Positions 50,621 to 59,279 of a DNA stretch of 64,000 nt are shown piece after piece. The stretch is from Anaerolineae bacterium (GTDB taxonomy: Bacteria > Chloroflexota > Anaerolineae > Aggregatilineales > UBA2796). The translations under genes were made by a program, and so were the position numbers. Within the stretch, counting starts at the first letter, position 1. Every line of letters starts with the position of its first letter. The stretch is taken from assembly GCA_019637615.1 (NCBI GenBank), contig JAHBVJ010000009.1:163006-227005 (forward strand). The letters are read 5' to 3'. A model generated the notes under the pieces. The model made no database searches, was not told the origin of the DNA, and saw nothing but the letters and a program-made list of their open reading frames with translations.

Positions 50621-51043
50621 ATGTCCACATCTCTATCCGCACATGAATCCCTTGGACGTAAAATGATTCTACTCACCCCGCGTGTCCTACTTGTAGAAGA
50701 TAATAGCGTGCTGCGCAACCTGTATTATCGTTCTTTACTCAGCGCGGGCTTTGCGGTGATGTCTGCCGCCAACGAAGCGCAAATCCGTGAATTACTTGCG
50801 GAGTTTAGGCCGTCGATTGTGTTGCTCGACCTTGATCTGCCAACAGTGGATTACACCGACCTGATGAGTGTCATCACGACCCCGGCGTCAGGCCAACCAC
50901 CTGTCGTTATCGGTGTTTCTGGGCGAGATCGTGATCACATCGCGAACATCCCCGTCGCGCATTTTCTCTACAAGCCAGTATCGCTCATTACGATGACTCA
51001 GCTCGTGCGCCATCTTGCGGTAACGCAGTCCGACGAGGCGTGA
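50621..51043 (+). CDS. Stand-alone response regulator (receiver only)
   Basis: A 140-residue CheY-type receiver, intact: VLLVEDNSVLR (acidic pair), the phospho-acceptor Asp in SIVLLDLDLP, GVSGR (Ser switch) and the Lys in FLYKPVS. There is no output domain, so it signals by protein contact. The first 18 residues are extra. No kinase gene is adjacent; the GAF kinase at 20.9 kb is one of many possible partners. It converges on the HEAT-like gene. Confidence 0.85.
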   Translation: MSTSLSAHESLGRKMILLTPRVLLVEDNSVLRNLYYRSLLSAGFAVMSAANEAQIRELLAEFRPSIVLLDLDLPTVDYTDLMSVITTPASGQPPVVIGVSGRDRDHIANIPVAHFLYKPVSLITMTQLVRHLAVTQSDEA

Positions 51044-51055
51044 TCGTTCTGGCTC

Positions 51056-51904
51056 TCAGCCCTCGTCGTCCACGTAGGCCAGAGCCAGATGTTTCTCCAT
51101 CTGATCCACGATTCGCTCGACGGCGGGCACGTCATCGATCAGCTTATTCAGCCGCACCACGATCTGATCCATGTCGTCGTAGTACGTCTTCCAGAAGTCG
51201 CGGTTATCGATTTCAGACACCTTCGCCAGCAGGTGCAGCCCCGCCGTGAACTGCTTGGTCGGCGCTTCCGTCGTATCGAGGAAATACTTCACCACGTTGA
51301 TCAGCGCGGGCGGATGCAGCCGATACAGCGCCTCTGCCACCATCTCGATATTCTCGCGGTCATGCTCGATCACCTTTTCGGCGTGGAAGATCACGCGGTC
51401 ATAGTCCTCGATCACGCCGCAACTGCCGAGCGCATACACGATATAGGCCGAACTGCGCCATACGCTCTCCGGATCGTCCGCGATCTGCCGGATGTTTTCC
51501 AGCGAAGTTTGGTCAGCCGCCAGTGCCTTTTGCCGATTTGCCACCAACCACTTGAGCAGAATCCGCGCATTTTTCTGAATGTTCGCGTCGGGGTCGTTCA
51601 AGAAGCCAGCCACCCAGCGCAGATACACGGGTGCGTGCAGATCGGTGATTTCCTCTAGCGTCAGCGTTGTTGTCGATAGCGTGATCGGCATCGCCAGAAA
51701 AGCGTTCATTTCGGCGGGCGATTCAGGATACACCGCGCGATCCAGCAGCAGCATCCCAACATAGCGTTCGTTATATTGCTCGACGTTGAGCGCCTCTTGC
51801 GCTAACCGTTGCAGCGCCACCGCCAACGTATGCGGGTTGACGCCAGCGATCTCAGCCCGCACCAACTTAGTTACGGTGCGGTGTACGATTTGTGGGAGTT
51901 CCAT
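51056..51904 (-). CDS. HEAT-repeat-like protein of unknown function
   Basis: A 282-residue all-helical protein with HEAT/ARM-like helix pairs (DPDANIQKNARILLKWLVANRQKALAAD, PESVWRSSAYIVYALGSCGVIEDYD, NIEMVAEALYRLHPPALINVVKYFL). No catalytic motif, signal or membrane segment is visible. It probably serves as a protein-binding scaffold. It is convergent with a response regulator and lies 100 bp from the next minus-strand gene. Confidence 0.6.
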   Translation of the reverse strand: MELPQIVHRTVTKLVRAEIAGVNPHTLAVALQRLAQEALNVEQYNERYVGMLLLDRAVYPESPAEMNAFLAMPITLSTTTLTLEEITDLHAPVYLRWVAGFLNDPDANIQKNARILLKWLVANRQKALAADQTSLENIRQIADDPESVWRSSAYIVYALGSCGVIEDYDRVIFHAEKVIEHDRENIEMVAEALYRLHPPALINVVKYFLDTTEAPTKQFTAGLHLLAKVSEIDNRDFWKTYYDDMDQIVVRLNKLIDDVPAVERIVDQMEKHLALAYVDDEG

Positions 51905-52005
51905 AGGCAGATACTATCTAGAAAAAAGGGCGGTTTGTTCAACCGCCCTCAGTTACCCTATATACAGAAAGGCATGGCACGTAATCAAGTGGAACGGTCA
52001 GTGTC

Positions 52006-53181
52006 CTAGCTAACTCGTGTCGGCCCCGTCTGACCGAAGGCGTCAGATACGCCCGATGCGCCAGCGTCAGCCTTCTTAGGCCATGCGGAAATCTCGATGC
52101 TCATACGCTCGAAGAAGCTGTTCGTAGGCAGCGATCCCGATCCGTAAGCCATATCGATGATGCGTGCTTGGACGGTCAGAGTCTGCGTCTCTAGCAGCGT
52201 GATGCCGCCCGGAGCCGCTTGTACTGCCTCGCCTTTGGTCGCCAATTCAGCCTTGAGCGCGGCGTCACCAAACGCATAATCGCTCATCAGCACCTTAGTC
52301 ACCGTGCGGATGTCATTCTTGTCGAAGACCCACACCTCAATCGCCGTGACCTTCTTGGGATCGCCCACGCCGATGGTCTTGGAGATGCCCGCGCCCGTCT
52401 CGCCAAGGAATTCGCCCGAAGACGTCTCGATGCTGAACGAGTCATCGAATAAGTCGTCGCCCATCACAAAGGTGGACACGAACTTGCTCACGGGTGCGCC
52501 GCGATCAACCGTTCCTGCGGCAACGGGTGCCGGTGGCGCTTCTTTGGCCTTCTTGAGCGCTTCATCCTGAGCGCGGCGGCGTTCGGCTTCTTGTCCCACC
52601 GCGACGGTAGTCGGTTCTTTGGACTTCGGCGCGAAGATCAAGCCAAACGGAATGATCGTGTTGACGATCACCGGAATACCAATCAGCAACGCCAGCGCGA
52701 TCACGCACAGGACGGGCGTCCAATTCGAATTGAGCAGTGTCGGAGTTATCTTGCCAAGTTCACTGTCGTTATTGGTGATCACACCCTGATTCACCATATC
52801 GACCAGCGGTTGCATTTGCGCTTGCAAAGCAGCGTCCTGAGACAGCGGGTTGGTTGGGTCGGTCATCCGCCGAATAACGTCTGCCGCGTCACCAATATAC
52901 GATAACTGGTTTTTCGCGTTCTCATAATCGTGCGAGGCGGAGGCTTGCCACGCCACTTGTTTGACCCATTCTTCTTTCCATGAAGAACCGAGATGCACAG
53001 GTTCAGCGGAAATATTCACCATGGGTGAGATGATATACGCCCACACAAACCCCAATATCAGCCCGAGCAGCAGCACGCCCACGGGAAAAAGCCGCTTATG
53101 AACGCCCTGACTGATCAGCATGGGGATAGTCTGCGGCGAAAACAGACTTCTTACCGACTCCCACGTAGACCGAGTAGACAT
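52006..53181 (-). CDS. Membrane protein of unknown function
   Basis: The 391-residue protein has two transmembrane segments (residues ~31-51, PVGVLLLGLILGFVWAYII, and ~155-183, WTPVLCVIALALLIGIPVIVNTIIPFGLIF). A short periplasmic domain lies between, then a charged cytoplasmic linker (AERRRAQDEALKKAKEAPPAP) and a C-terminal beta-rich domain (VSKFVSTFVMGDDLFDDSFSIETSSGEFLGETG, ...VTAIEVWVFDKNDIRTVTKVLM). No family is recognised. The frame starts at 53337; ATG at 53181 (MSTRSTWESV) is more likely but has a weak RBS. The 608-bp gap to the liv operon holds the promoter described next. Confidence 0.65.
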   Translation of the reverse strand: MSTRSTWESVRSLFSPQTIPMLISQGVHKRLFPVGVLLLGLILGFVWAYIISPMVNISAEPVHLGSSWKEEWVKQVAWQASASHDYENAKNQLSYIGDAADVIRRMTDPTNPLSQDAALQAQMQPLVDMVNQGVITNNDSELGKITPTLLNSNWTPVLCVIALALLIGIPVIVNTIIPFGLIFAPKSKEPTTVAVGQEAERRRAQDEALKKAKEAPPAPVAAGTVDRGAPVSKFVSTFVMGDDLFDDSFSIETSSGEFLGETGAGISKTIGVGDPKKVTAIEVWVFDKNDIRTVTKVLMSDYAFGDAALKAELATKGEAVQAAPGGITLLETQTLTVQARIIDMAYGSGSLPTNSFFERMSIEISAWPKKADAGASGVSDAFGQTGPTRVS

Positions 53182-53679
53182 AGGTGCAATGCTTGCCTTT
53201 CTTCCTGAGCGCGGGGTGAAATCTTCAAGCGCGACCCGCCGCCAACCATTGTATTCTATATTCGATGTTGAATACAAACGGAACTCCGACACAGGTGCAA
53301 GCCGCGTTGTGCGCTCAACGCGATCCCACGACGCCACTATATCTTGTTTTTCGGAATGCGCAAGTCACGTTAGCGCCTATATTGCCCTGAATCTCATTTC
53401 GTCTGATCCGCAACAGGGCGGCCTATCCCTGCCCTTCCATCCCTCGCCAATAAGGTCATCCAAGCCGACCGCCAATCGTCACGCCGTTCCCGCAGGGAAC
53501 CGCGTTTTTCGTCCCTGCCGCTGTCCCGCCTCGACAAAATCTGGGGTGTGACTCTTGGCACGCATTCGGCACTAGGCACAATCCTTCTTACCCATCGCAA
53601 TCTCTCGTGTACTTTGATTGTGGCTATATGGGCGGCCAACGCGGAATGAAAGCGGTTCGGTTTTTTGCCCAAACCTTTT

Positions 53680-53707
53680 TTGACAGCGGTTATAACAAAT
53701 GTATAAT
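53680..53707 (+). promoter_or_regulatory. Consensus promoter of the liv-type operon
   Basis: TTGACA (53680-53685), 16-bp spacer, TATAAT (53702-53707). Both hexamers are perfect. It gives a leader of about 77 nt to the ATG at 53790. The upstream 53182-53679 shows nothing else convincing; a 92-codon minus-strand ORF there has no support. Confidence 0.8.
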
Positions 53708-53789
53708 CTTTCCGTCACTTATACCTGAGAAGCCACTAAGTGGGTTTTAGCCCACAGTGGTGGATAATTTGGCCTTTGAAGGAGATACT

Positions 53790-55025
53790 ATGAAGTCGTT
53801 TAAGGTATTGGCACTTGCTGCCTCTATCGCACTGACGGCCTCCGCGATCGGTGTGACTGGCCCCGCTCGTGCGCAGGACAAAGTTATCAAGGTCGCCTCG
53901 CAAAGCCCCCTGTCTGGTGGTCAATCGGTACTCGGTACTGCGATCAGTAACGGTACACGCTTGGGCGTCGAGCAGCTCAGTGCTGCCCTCGAAGGCAAAG
54001 GTTACAAGGTCGAATATGTCGGCTTTGATGACCAAGCCACACCGGACGTTGGTGTTGCCAACGCTCAGAACATCATCAATGACTCCTCGATCTATGGCGT
54101 TATCGGTCACTTGAACTCAGGCGTAGCCATTCCCTCCTCGGAAGTCTACGTCAAGGCCGACCTCGTCATGATTTCGCCCGCCAACACCAACGTCAATGTG
54201 ACGGATCGTGGTCTGCCCAATGTCAACCGCATCTGCGGTCGTGACGACAAGCAGGGCGCGGCTGGTGCTTCCTACGCCGCCACCGAACTGAAGGTCAAGA
54301 GCGTGTACGTACTGCACGACAAGACCGCCTACGGTGAAGGTGTTGCGACGGCCTTCCGTGATGCAGCGCAAGCCGCTGGTCTAGAAGTGCTCGGCTTCGA
54401 CGGCACGGAAGAAAAGAACGACTTTGCTTCCATCATCACCCCGATCGTCGCCCAAAGCCCCGAACTGATCTATTTCGGTGGCATCTACGATCAGGCCGCC
54501 CTGTTCTTCAAGCAGGCGCGTGATGCTGGCTTCACCGGTCAGTTCCTCGGCCCCGACGGCATGGACAGCTCCGACCTGCTCCGCATCGGTGGTGATGCCG
54601 TCAAGGGTATGCACTACACGACGACGGCTGGCCCCGCCTCCGTCTTCCCCGATGCTGCCAAGTTCGTTGAGGACTACAAGGCTCGCTTCAGCATCAATCC
54701 TGAGCCATACGCAGTCGAGTCCTATGCCTCCACGCAAATCCTGCTGGCGGCTATCGAGCGCGTTGTGGACAGCGGTGCCGAACTGACCCGTAAGGCTGTT
54801 TCCGAAGAAGTGCGCAAGACGGCTGACTTCAAGACCATCGCGGGCACCTACACCCTCGATGCCAATGGCGACCCCACGGAAGCCACCTACTACGTCCTCG
54901 AAGTTACTGCCGCCACCCCCGAAGAGTGGAGCAGCAACACGTTGGTCAGCAGCTCCAAGGCTGCGTCTCCGTTAGCGGCGATGGGTTCCATGGAAGCTAC
55001 GCCAGAAGCTACCCCCGCCAACTAA
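53790..55025 (+). CDS. livK: Branched-chain amino acid ABC transporter substrate-binding protein
   Basis: A 411-residue exported binding protein (Peripla_BP_6). Signal peptide MKSFKVLALAASIALTASAIGVTGPARA; mature motifs KVASQSPLSGGQSVLG, VEYVGFDDQATPDVGVANAQNIIND, VIGHLNSGVAIPSSEVYVKADLVMISPANTN, NRICGRDDKQGAAGA and LIYFGGIYDQAALFFKQARDAGFTGQFLGPDG. These match LivJ/LivK-type proteins, which can bind leucine-type amino acids or related compounds; the ligand is not certain. The ORF could start at 53757, but ATG at 53790 follows GAAGGAGA. A strong hairpin follows before the permease gene. Confidence 0.9.
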   Translation: MKSFKVLALAASIALTASAIGVTGPARAQDKVIKVASQSPLSGGQSVLGTAISNGTRLGVEQLSAALEGKGYKVEYVGFDDQATPDVGVANAQNIINDSSIYGVIGHLNSGVAIPSSEVYVKADLVMISPANTNVNVTDRGLPNVNRICGRDDKQGAAGASYAATELKVKSVYVLHDKTAYGEGVATAFRDAAQAAGLEVLGFDGTEEKNDFASIITPIVAQSPELIYFGGIYDQAALFFKQARDAGFTGQFLGPDGMDSSDLLRIGGDAVKGMHYTTTAGPASVFPDAAKFVEDYKARFSINPEPYAVESYASTQILLAAIERVVDSGAELTRKAVSEEVRKTADFKTIAGTYTLDANGDPTEATYYVLEVTAATPEEWSSNTLVSSSKAASPLAAMGSMEATPEATPAN

Positions 55026-55066
55026 GTTTCTAGGTGTCAATCACCAACGCAATGTAGACCTGCTAG

Positions 55067-55100
55067 ATGAGGGGAGATGCATGACATCTCCCCTCATTTT
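55067..55100 (+). terminator. Strong hairpin between livK and livH (partial terminator)
   Basis: ATGAGGGGAGATG (55067-55079), loop CATGA, CATCTCCCCTCAT (55085-55097), then TTT. The 13-bp stem is perfect. Placed after the binding protein gene and before the first permease gene, as expected for attenuation that keeps SBP levels higher than the membrane parts. Confidence 0.75.
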
Positions 55101-55121
55101 ACAGCCACCTCAGGAGCACCT

Positions 55122-56315
55122 ATGTCTAGTTCGCTAGGGCCGATTCAATGGCTTCGAGAATTCATACTTAGGCCGATTCTTCAGATTTTCCTTTTTGTCG
55201 CTGTCTCTGCATTCGTGATATCTACAATTGCCATCCTGATCGGGTTTGTGGTTGGGTCTATGCAGGGTGGGCCACTGATCGCGATTCTCCCCGTGTTCAA
55301 AGTGCCCGCGCGCATCGACTTATTTCAACAGGTGCTCAAGCAGCTCCCCAATACACTCGTCAACGGCATCACCATCGGCTTTGTGTATGCTGTTATTGCT
55401 GTCGGTTACACGATGGTGTACGGTGTATTGAAGTTCGTGAATTTTGCTCACAGCGAAATCTTCATGGTGGGCGGTTTCGTGGGCTACGAAATCATGACTC
55501 TGTTTGATCGCGCTGGTATCATCAGTACCTTCCCACCGCTGGTGATGGTCATCATCATGCTGCTCGCAGCGATGGTCGTCTGCGGCATCTTAGCCGTTGC
55601 GATGGAGCGCTTGGCCTACAAACCACTGCGGCGTGCGCCCCGTCTGGTGCCGCTCATTTCCGCGATTGGCGTGTCCTTCTTCCTGCAAGACCTGATGCGT
55701 GCCTACGCCGCGCTCGTGCATAATCAATTCAACGTCGCCTACCTCAATGAAAAAGTCAGCTTCTTGACCCAGCGCTTTCAACTGACCGCCATTCGTGATG
55801 TATTTCCCTCCACCTTGCCCGTTTCGTTAGGCATGGATGCGATTGTGGTCATTACGGGCGCGATGATCATGGTGTTGGTGCTCAATTTTATCGTCAACGG
55901 CACCCGCATCGGCAAAGGCATCCGTGCGGTCGCGCAAGACCAGACCACCGCCAGTCTCATGGGCATCAACGTCGATCTCATGATTACCCTGACGTTTCTC
56001 ATCGGTGGGGCGTTAGGTGGGGCAGCGGGTGTCCTGTTCGGCATCAAAACCACGCGCATCAATGCCTACGTCGGGTTCATCCCCGGCTTGAAGGCGTTCA
56101 CGGCGGCGGTGCTCGGCGGCATCGGCAATATTACGGGCGCGCTGCTCGGCGGCATTATCCTCGGCATGTTGGAAGCCTTCTTCGCTTCTATTTTGCCATT
56201 CTTCCCGGCGCTTGGTCTTGGCTATGTGGATATTTTCGCCTTTGCGATCTTGATCCTCATCCTGATCTTCCGCCCCACCGGACTGCTCGGCAAAAAGGTA
56301 GACGAGAAGGTGTAA
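55122..56315 (+). CDS. livH: Branched-chain amino acid ABC transporter permease LivH-type
   Basis: A 397-residue permease with about eight to nine transmembrane helices. LivH signature motifs: LVNGITIGFVYAVIAVGYTMVYGVLKFVNFAHSEIFMVGGF and GIRAVAQDQTTASLMGINVDLMITLTFLIGGALGGAAGVLFG (EAA-type loop). Compared with a typical LivH (~300 aa) it has an N-terminal extension with one extra hydrophobic segment (residues ~17-50). The frame starts at 55077, within the hairpin; ATG at 55122 follows AGGAG. Confidence 0.9.
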   Translation: MSSSLGPIQWLREFILRPILQIFLFVAVSAFVISTIAILIGFVVGSMQGGPLIAILPVFKVPARIDLFQQVLKQLPNTLVNGITIGFVYAVIAVGYTMVYGVLKFVNFAHSEIFMVGGFVGYEIMTLFDRAGIISTFPPLVMVIIMLLAAMVVCGILAVAMERLAYKPLRRAPRLVPLISAIGVSFFLQDLMRAYAALVHNQFNVAYLNEKVSFLTQRFQLTAIRDVFPSTLPVSLGMDAIVVITGAMIMVLVLNFIVNGTRIGKGIRAVAQDQTTASLMGINVDLMITLTFLIGGALGGAAGVLFGIKTTRINAYVGFIPGLKAFTAAVLGGIGNITGALLGGIILGMLEAFFASILPFFPALGLGYVDIFAFAILILILIFRPTGLLGKKVDEKV

Positions 56316-56316
56316 T

Positions 56317-57693
56317 ATGGCTGTCTCATCACAAGCAAAACCATCCCAACCCATCTCCTTCCGTCCGCTGATTATCGCGCTGGTCATCATGTTCGTCGCG
56401 ACGGGCATTCTGCTCACCATCAATCGCGGCATGTTGCTGTTTCCGTTGTGGTCAGCCATCGCCTTTCCCGCGCTGATCATCACGCCTTTCGCGATGATGG
56501 GCATGAAAATCCCCAACAACGTCAAAGCGCTCGTGCTGGTCGTCACCATTTTGCTGATCATCCCCTTCTTGGGCATTGAAGACACCTTCTACCTTGAATT
56601 GGCGACGCAAATCGGCATCTTCGCGGCGATGGCGCTCGGTCTGAACATCGTCGTTGGCTTCGCAGGGTTACTCGACCTCGGTTACATTGCCTTTTTTGCG
56701 GTTGGAGCCTATCTCTGGGGCGTCTTCACCTCGGATGCGGACATCATCACCAAGATCAACGGCTGGCAGGCCAACTCGGCGCAGTTCTACATCTTCCTCT
56801 TCGGCGGTGTCGCGATGGCAGCGCTGTTCGGCATTTTGCTCGGTTTGCCCGTGCTGCGTCTCAAAGGGGACTATCTCGCTATCGTCACCCTCGGCTTCGG
56901 AGAGGTGATCCGCGTGCTGGTCAGCAATCTCAGCAACGTCTCCTCCGATCCCAACATCAAGATCAACATCACCAACGGCGCGCAGGGCTTGTTCGGCATC
57001 AAAGACCCGCCGCTGCCGCAGTTCTTCATCGATCTGGTCGTGAGCAGTGCCAAAGGCTTAGGCATCCCTGTCAGCAATGGCAGTGCCTTGGCCTATCAGT
57101 ATTACTTCTATTTCCTTGTGCTGCTCTTGTGTGGGATCGCCATCATTATCGCCACGCGCTTGGATAACTCCCCCATCGGGCGCGCGTGGACAGCCATCCG
57201 TGAGGACGAAACCGCCGCCATCGCGATGGGCGTGCCGCTCGTCCGCATGAAGTTGTTGGCCTTTGCTACGGGCGCGTCGTTCGCGGGCGCGATGGGCGTC
57301 ATCTACGCGGCGAAACAAACCTTCGTCAGTCCAGAAAGTTTCAGTTTCAACCAATCCATCTTCATTCTCGCCATCGTCATCGTGGGCGGGATGGGCAGCA
57401 TTCGCGGTGTAATCCTCGGTGCGGTCGTGGTGACGTTGCTCAACCTGCAAGTGCTCAAGAATTTCTCGATCCTGATCAGCAGTTTCCGCAGCAACTTGGA
57501 TCAGCTCCCCGGTTTCCTGCAACCGATCATCGCTGGTTGGCCTGTGCAGCTTGACCCCGCCCGTTATGAGCGCTTGGTCTTCGGGTTGCTGTTGGCGCTC
57601 ATGATGATCTTCCGTCCGGCGGGCATCCTACCTGCCAGCCGCCGTCAGCACGAATTGCAAGCCAAGAAGGAGACCCCCAATGTCATCGAATAA
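56317..57693 (+). CDS. livM: Branched-chain amino acid ABC transporter permease LivM-type
   Basis: A 458-residue permease starting one base after the livH stop. Typical LivM motifs: MALGLNIVVGFAGLLDLGYIAFFAVGAYLWG and GRAWTAIREDETAAIAMGVPLVRMKLLAFATGASFAGAMGVIYAAKQTFVSPESFSF. An extra N-terminal region (~100 residues with several hydrophobic segments) precedes the conserved part, as in many LivM proteins. It forms the membrane pore with LivH. Its end overlaps the livG start by 14 bp. Confidence 0.9.
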   Translation: MAVSSQAKPSQPISFRPLIIALVIMFVATGILLTINRGMLLFPLWSAIAFPALIITPFAMMGMKIPNNVKALVLVVTILLIIPFLGIEDTFYLELATQIGIFAAMALGLNIVVGFAGLLDLGYIAFFAVGAYLWGVFTSDADIITKINGWQANSAQFYIFLFGGVAMAALFGILLGLPVLRLKGDYLAIVTLGFGEVIRVLVSNLSNVSSDPNIKINITNGAQGLFGIKDPPLPQFFIDLVVSSAKGLGIPVSNGSALAYQYYFYFLVLLLCGIAIIIATRLDNSPIGRAWTAIREDETAAIAMGVPLVRMKLLAFATGASFAGAMGVIYAAKQTFVSPESFSFNQSIFILAIVIVGGMGSIRGVILGAVVVTLLNLQVLKNFSILISSFRSNLDQLPGFLQPIIAGWPVQLDPARYERLVFGLLLALMMIFRPAGILPASRRQHELQAKKETPNVIE

Positions 57694-58495
57694 CGTAGAC
57701 GAAATACTCCTCCATGCGCGGGGTGTCGTCAAACGCTTTGGTGGGTTGACGGCAGTGCAAAAAGTGGATTACGACATCGTCAAAGGGCGCATCAATGCCA
57801 TCATCGGGCCGAACGGCGCTGGCAAAACGACCTTCTTCAACCTGATGACCGGCATCTACAAGGCCGATGAAGGTACCATCACCTTCGCGGGGCAAAACCT
57901 GATCGGGCGGCGTCCCGACGAAGTCAACGGCATCGGCATTTCGCGCACCTTCCAGAATATCCGCTTGTTCGGCAACATGACCGCCATCGAGAATGTTTTG
58001 GTCGGGATGCATAAGCGGCTCAACATCAATCTCGTGGATGCGTTGTTTCACCTCCCGCGTTTCAACGAGCAAGAGCACAAATCCTACGAAAAAGCCATCG
58101 ACGTGCTGGAATTCGTAGGCTTAGGCGGCAAGCTCAACGAAATCGCCCGCAACCTGCCCTATGGCGATCAACGCCGTCTGGAGATCGCCCGTGCCCTCGC
58201 CAGCGACCCCAAGCTGATCCTGCTCGATGAACCCACCGCTGGCATGAACCCGCAGGAAAGCGCCGACGCCATGAACTTGTTCCGCAAAATCCGCGATCAG
58301 CGCGGCACCACCGTCCTGCTCATCGAGCACGATATGAAAGTGGTCATGGGCATTTCAGAGCGCATCGCCGTACTCGACTATGGGCAGAAGATCGCGGAAG
58401 GCTCGCCCGACGAGGTGCGCAAGAATCCCCGCGTCGTAGAGGCATATTTAGGGCGCAGCGGTACCGAAGGCGCGAACGAGGCGTTGGGAGCATAA
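57680..58495 (+). CDS. livG: Branched-chain amino acid ABC transporter ATP-binding protein LivG-type
   Basis: A 271-residue ATPase subunit: Walker A IIGPNGAGKTTFFNLMTGIY, the LivG-specific GISRTFQNIRLFGNMTAIENVLVGMH, signature NLPYGDQRRLEIARALA (YGDQRR instead of LSGGQ, normal for LivG), Walker B LILLDEPTAGMNP and switch His in LIEHDMKVVM. It overlaps the livM stop by 14 bp and is followed by livF after 4 bp, so all three are coupled. Confidence 0.92.
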   Translation: MSSNNVDEILLHARGVVKRFGGLTAVQKVDYDIVKGRINAIIGPNGAGKTTFFNLMTGIYKADEGTITFAGQNLIGRRPDEVNGIGISRTFQNIRLFGNMTAIENVLVGMHKRLNINLVDALFHLPRFNEQEHKSYEKAIDVLEFVGLGGKLNEIARNLPYGDQRRLEIARALASDPKLILLDEPTAGMNPQESADAMNLFRKIRDQRGTTVLLIEHDMKVVMGISERIAVLDYGQKIAEGSPDEVRKNPRVVEAYLGRSGTEGANEALGA

Positions 58496-58499
58496 CATC

Positions 58500-59210
58500 A
58501 TGGCACTGCTAGAACTTCAAGACATCCACACCTACTACGGGCAAATTCACGCGCTGAAGGGCATCTCCATCACCGTCGATGAAGGCGAAGTCGTGACGCT
58601 CATCGGTGCCAACGGCGCGGGCAAAAGCACCACACTGCGCACCATCAGCGGAGTTGTACGTCCGCGCAGCGGCACGGTCAAACTCGGTGGCAAGCTGATC
58701 AACAACACACAGCCGCACGAAATCACGCGCATGGGCGTCGGGCATGTGCCGGAAGGCCGTCGCATCTTCCCGGAAATGACCGTGCGCGAAAATCTCGAAG
58801 TCGGGGCCTTCACCGTCTCCGCTTCCGAGGTCAATCAGCGCATCGAATCGACCTTCACCTACTTTCCGCGCCTCAAAGAGCGTCTTTTCCAGCTCGGTGG
58901 CACCCTCTCCGGTGGCGAACAGCAAATGTTAGCGATGGCGCGCGGCATGACGCTGCAACCCCGCATCCTGCTGCTCGATGAACCGTCGATGGGGTTAGCG
59001 CCCGTCTTGGTGGACTCGATCTTCGAGATCATCCAGAAATTGCACAAGCAAGGCACGACGATTCTGCTGGTCGAACAAAACGCGCGGATGGCGTTGCAGG
59101 TCGCGGATCGTGGCTATATCCTGCAATCAGGCAAAATCGTCCTGAATGACACTGCTGCCAATCTCCAAACCAGCGAGGTTGTCCGCAAGGCCTATCTGGG
59201 CGAAGAATAA
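58500..59210 (+). CDS. livF: Branched-chain amino acid ABC transporter ATP-binding protein LivF-type
   Basis: The 236-residue second ATPase subunit: Walker A LIGANGAGKSTTLRTISGV, GVGHVPEGRRIFPEMTVRENLEVGA, signature TLSGGEQQMLAMARGMT, Walker B ILLLDEPSMGLAPVLVDSIFEII and LLVEQNARMALQVADRGYILQSG. All are standard LivF features. It is the last gene of the operon; a bidirectional hairpin follows before a convergent TPR gene. Confidence 0.92.
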   Translation: MALLELQDIHTYYGQIHALKGISITVDEGEVVTLIGANGAGKSTTLRTISGVVRPRSGTVKLGGKLINNTQPHEITRMGVGHVPEGRRIFPEMTVRENLEVGAFTVSASEVNQRIESTFTYFPRLKERLFQLGGTLSGGEQQMLAMARGMTLQPRILLLDEPSMGLAPVLVDSIFEIIQKLHKQGTTILLVEQNARMALQVADRGYILQSGKIVLNDTAANLQTSEVVRKAYLGEE

Positions 59211-59223
59211 ACCCCAAAATTAT

Positions 59224-59261
59224 CCTCGTTCTCCTTGCTCAACCACGCTAGGAGAACGAGG
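59224..59261. terminator. Bidirectional hairpin after livF
   Basis: CCTCGTTCTCC (59224-59234), 16-nt loop, GGAGAACGAGG (59251-59261), perfect 11-bp stem. On the minus strand a T-rich stretch (ATAATTTTGG) follows, so it can end both livF and the convergent TPR gene. Confidence 0.7.
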
Positions 59262-59279
59262 CACATCGCCAACCCATCG

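Noticed and set aside
53394..53672. 92-codon minus-strand ORF in the gap before the liv operon
   Set aside because: No family, no RBS, and Arg-rich shadow-type composition; it ends near the liv promoter.
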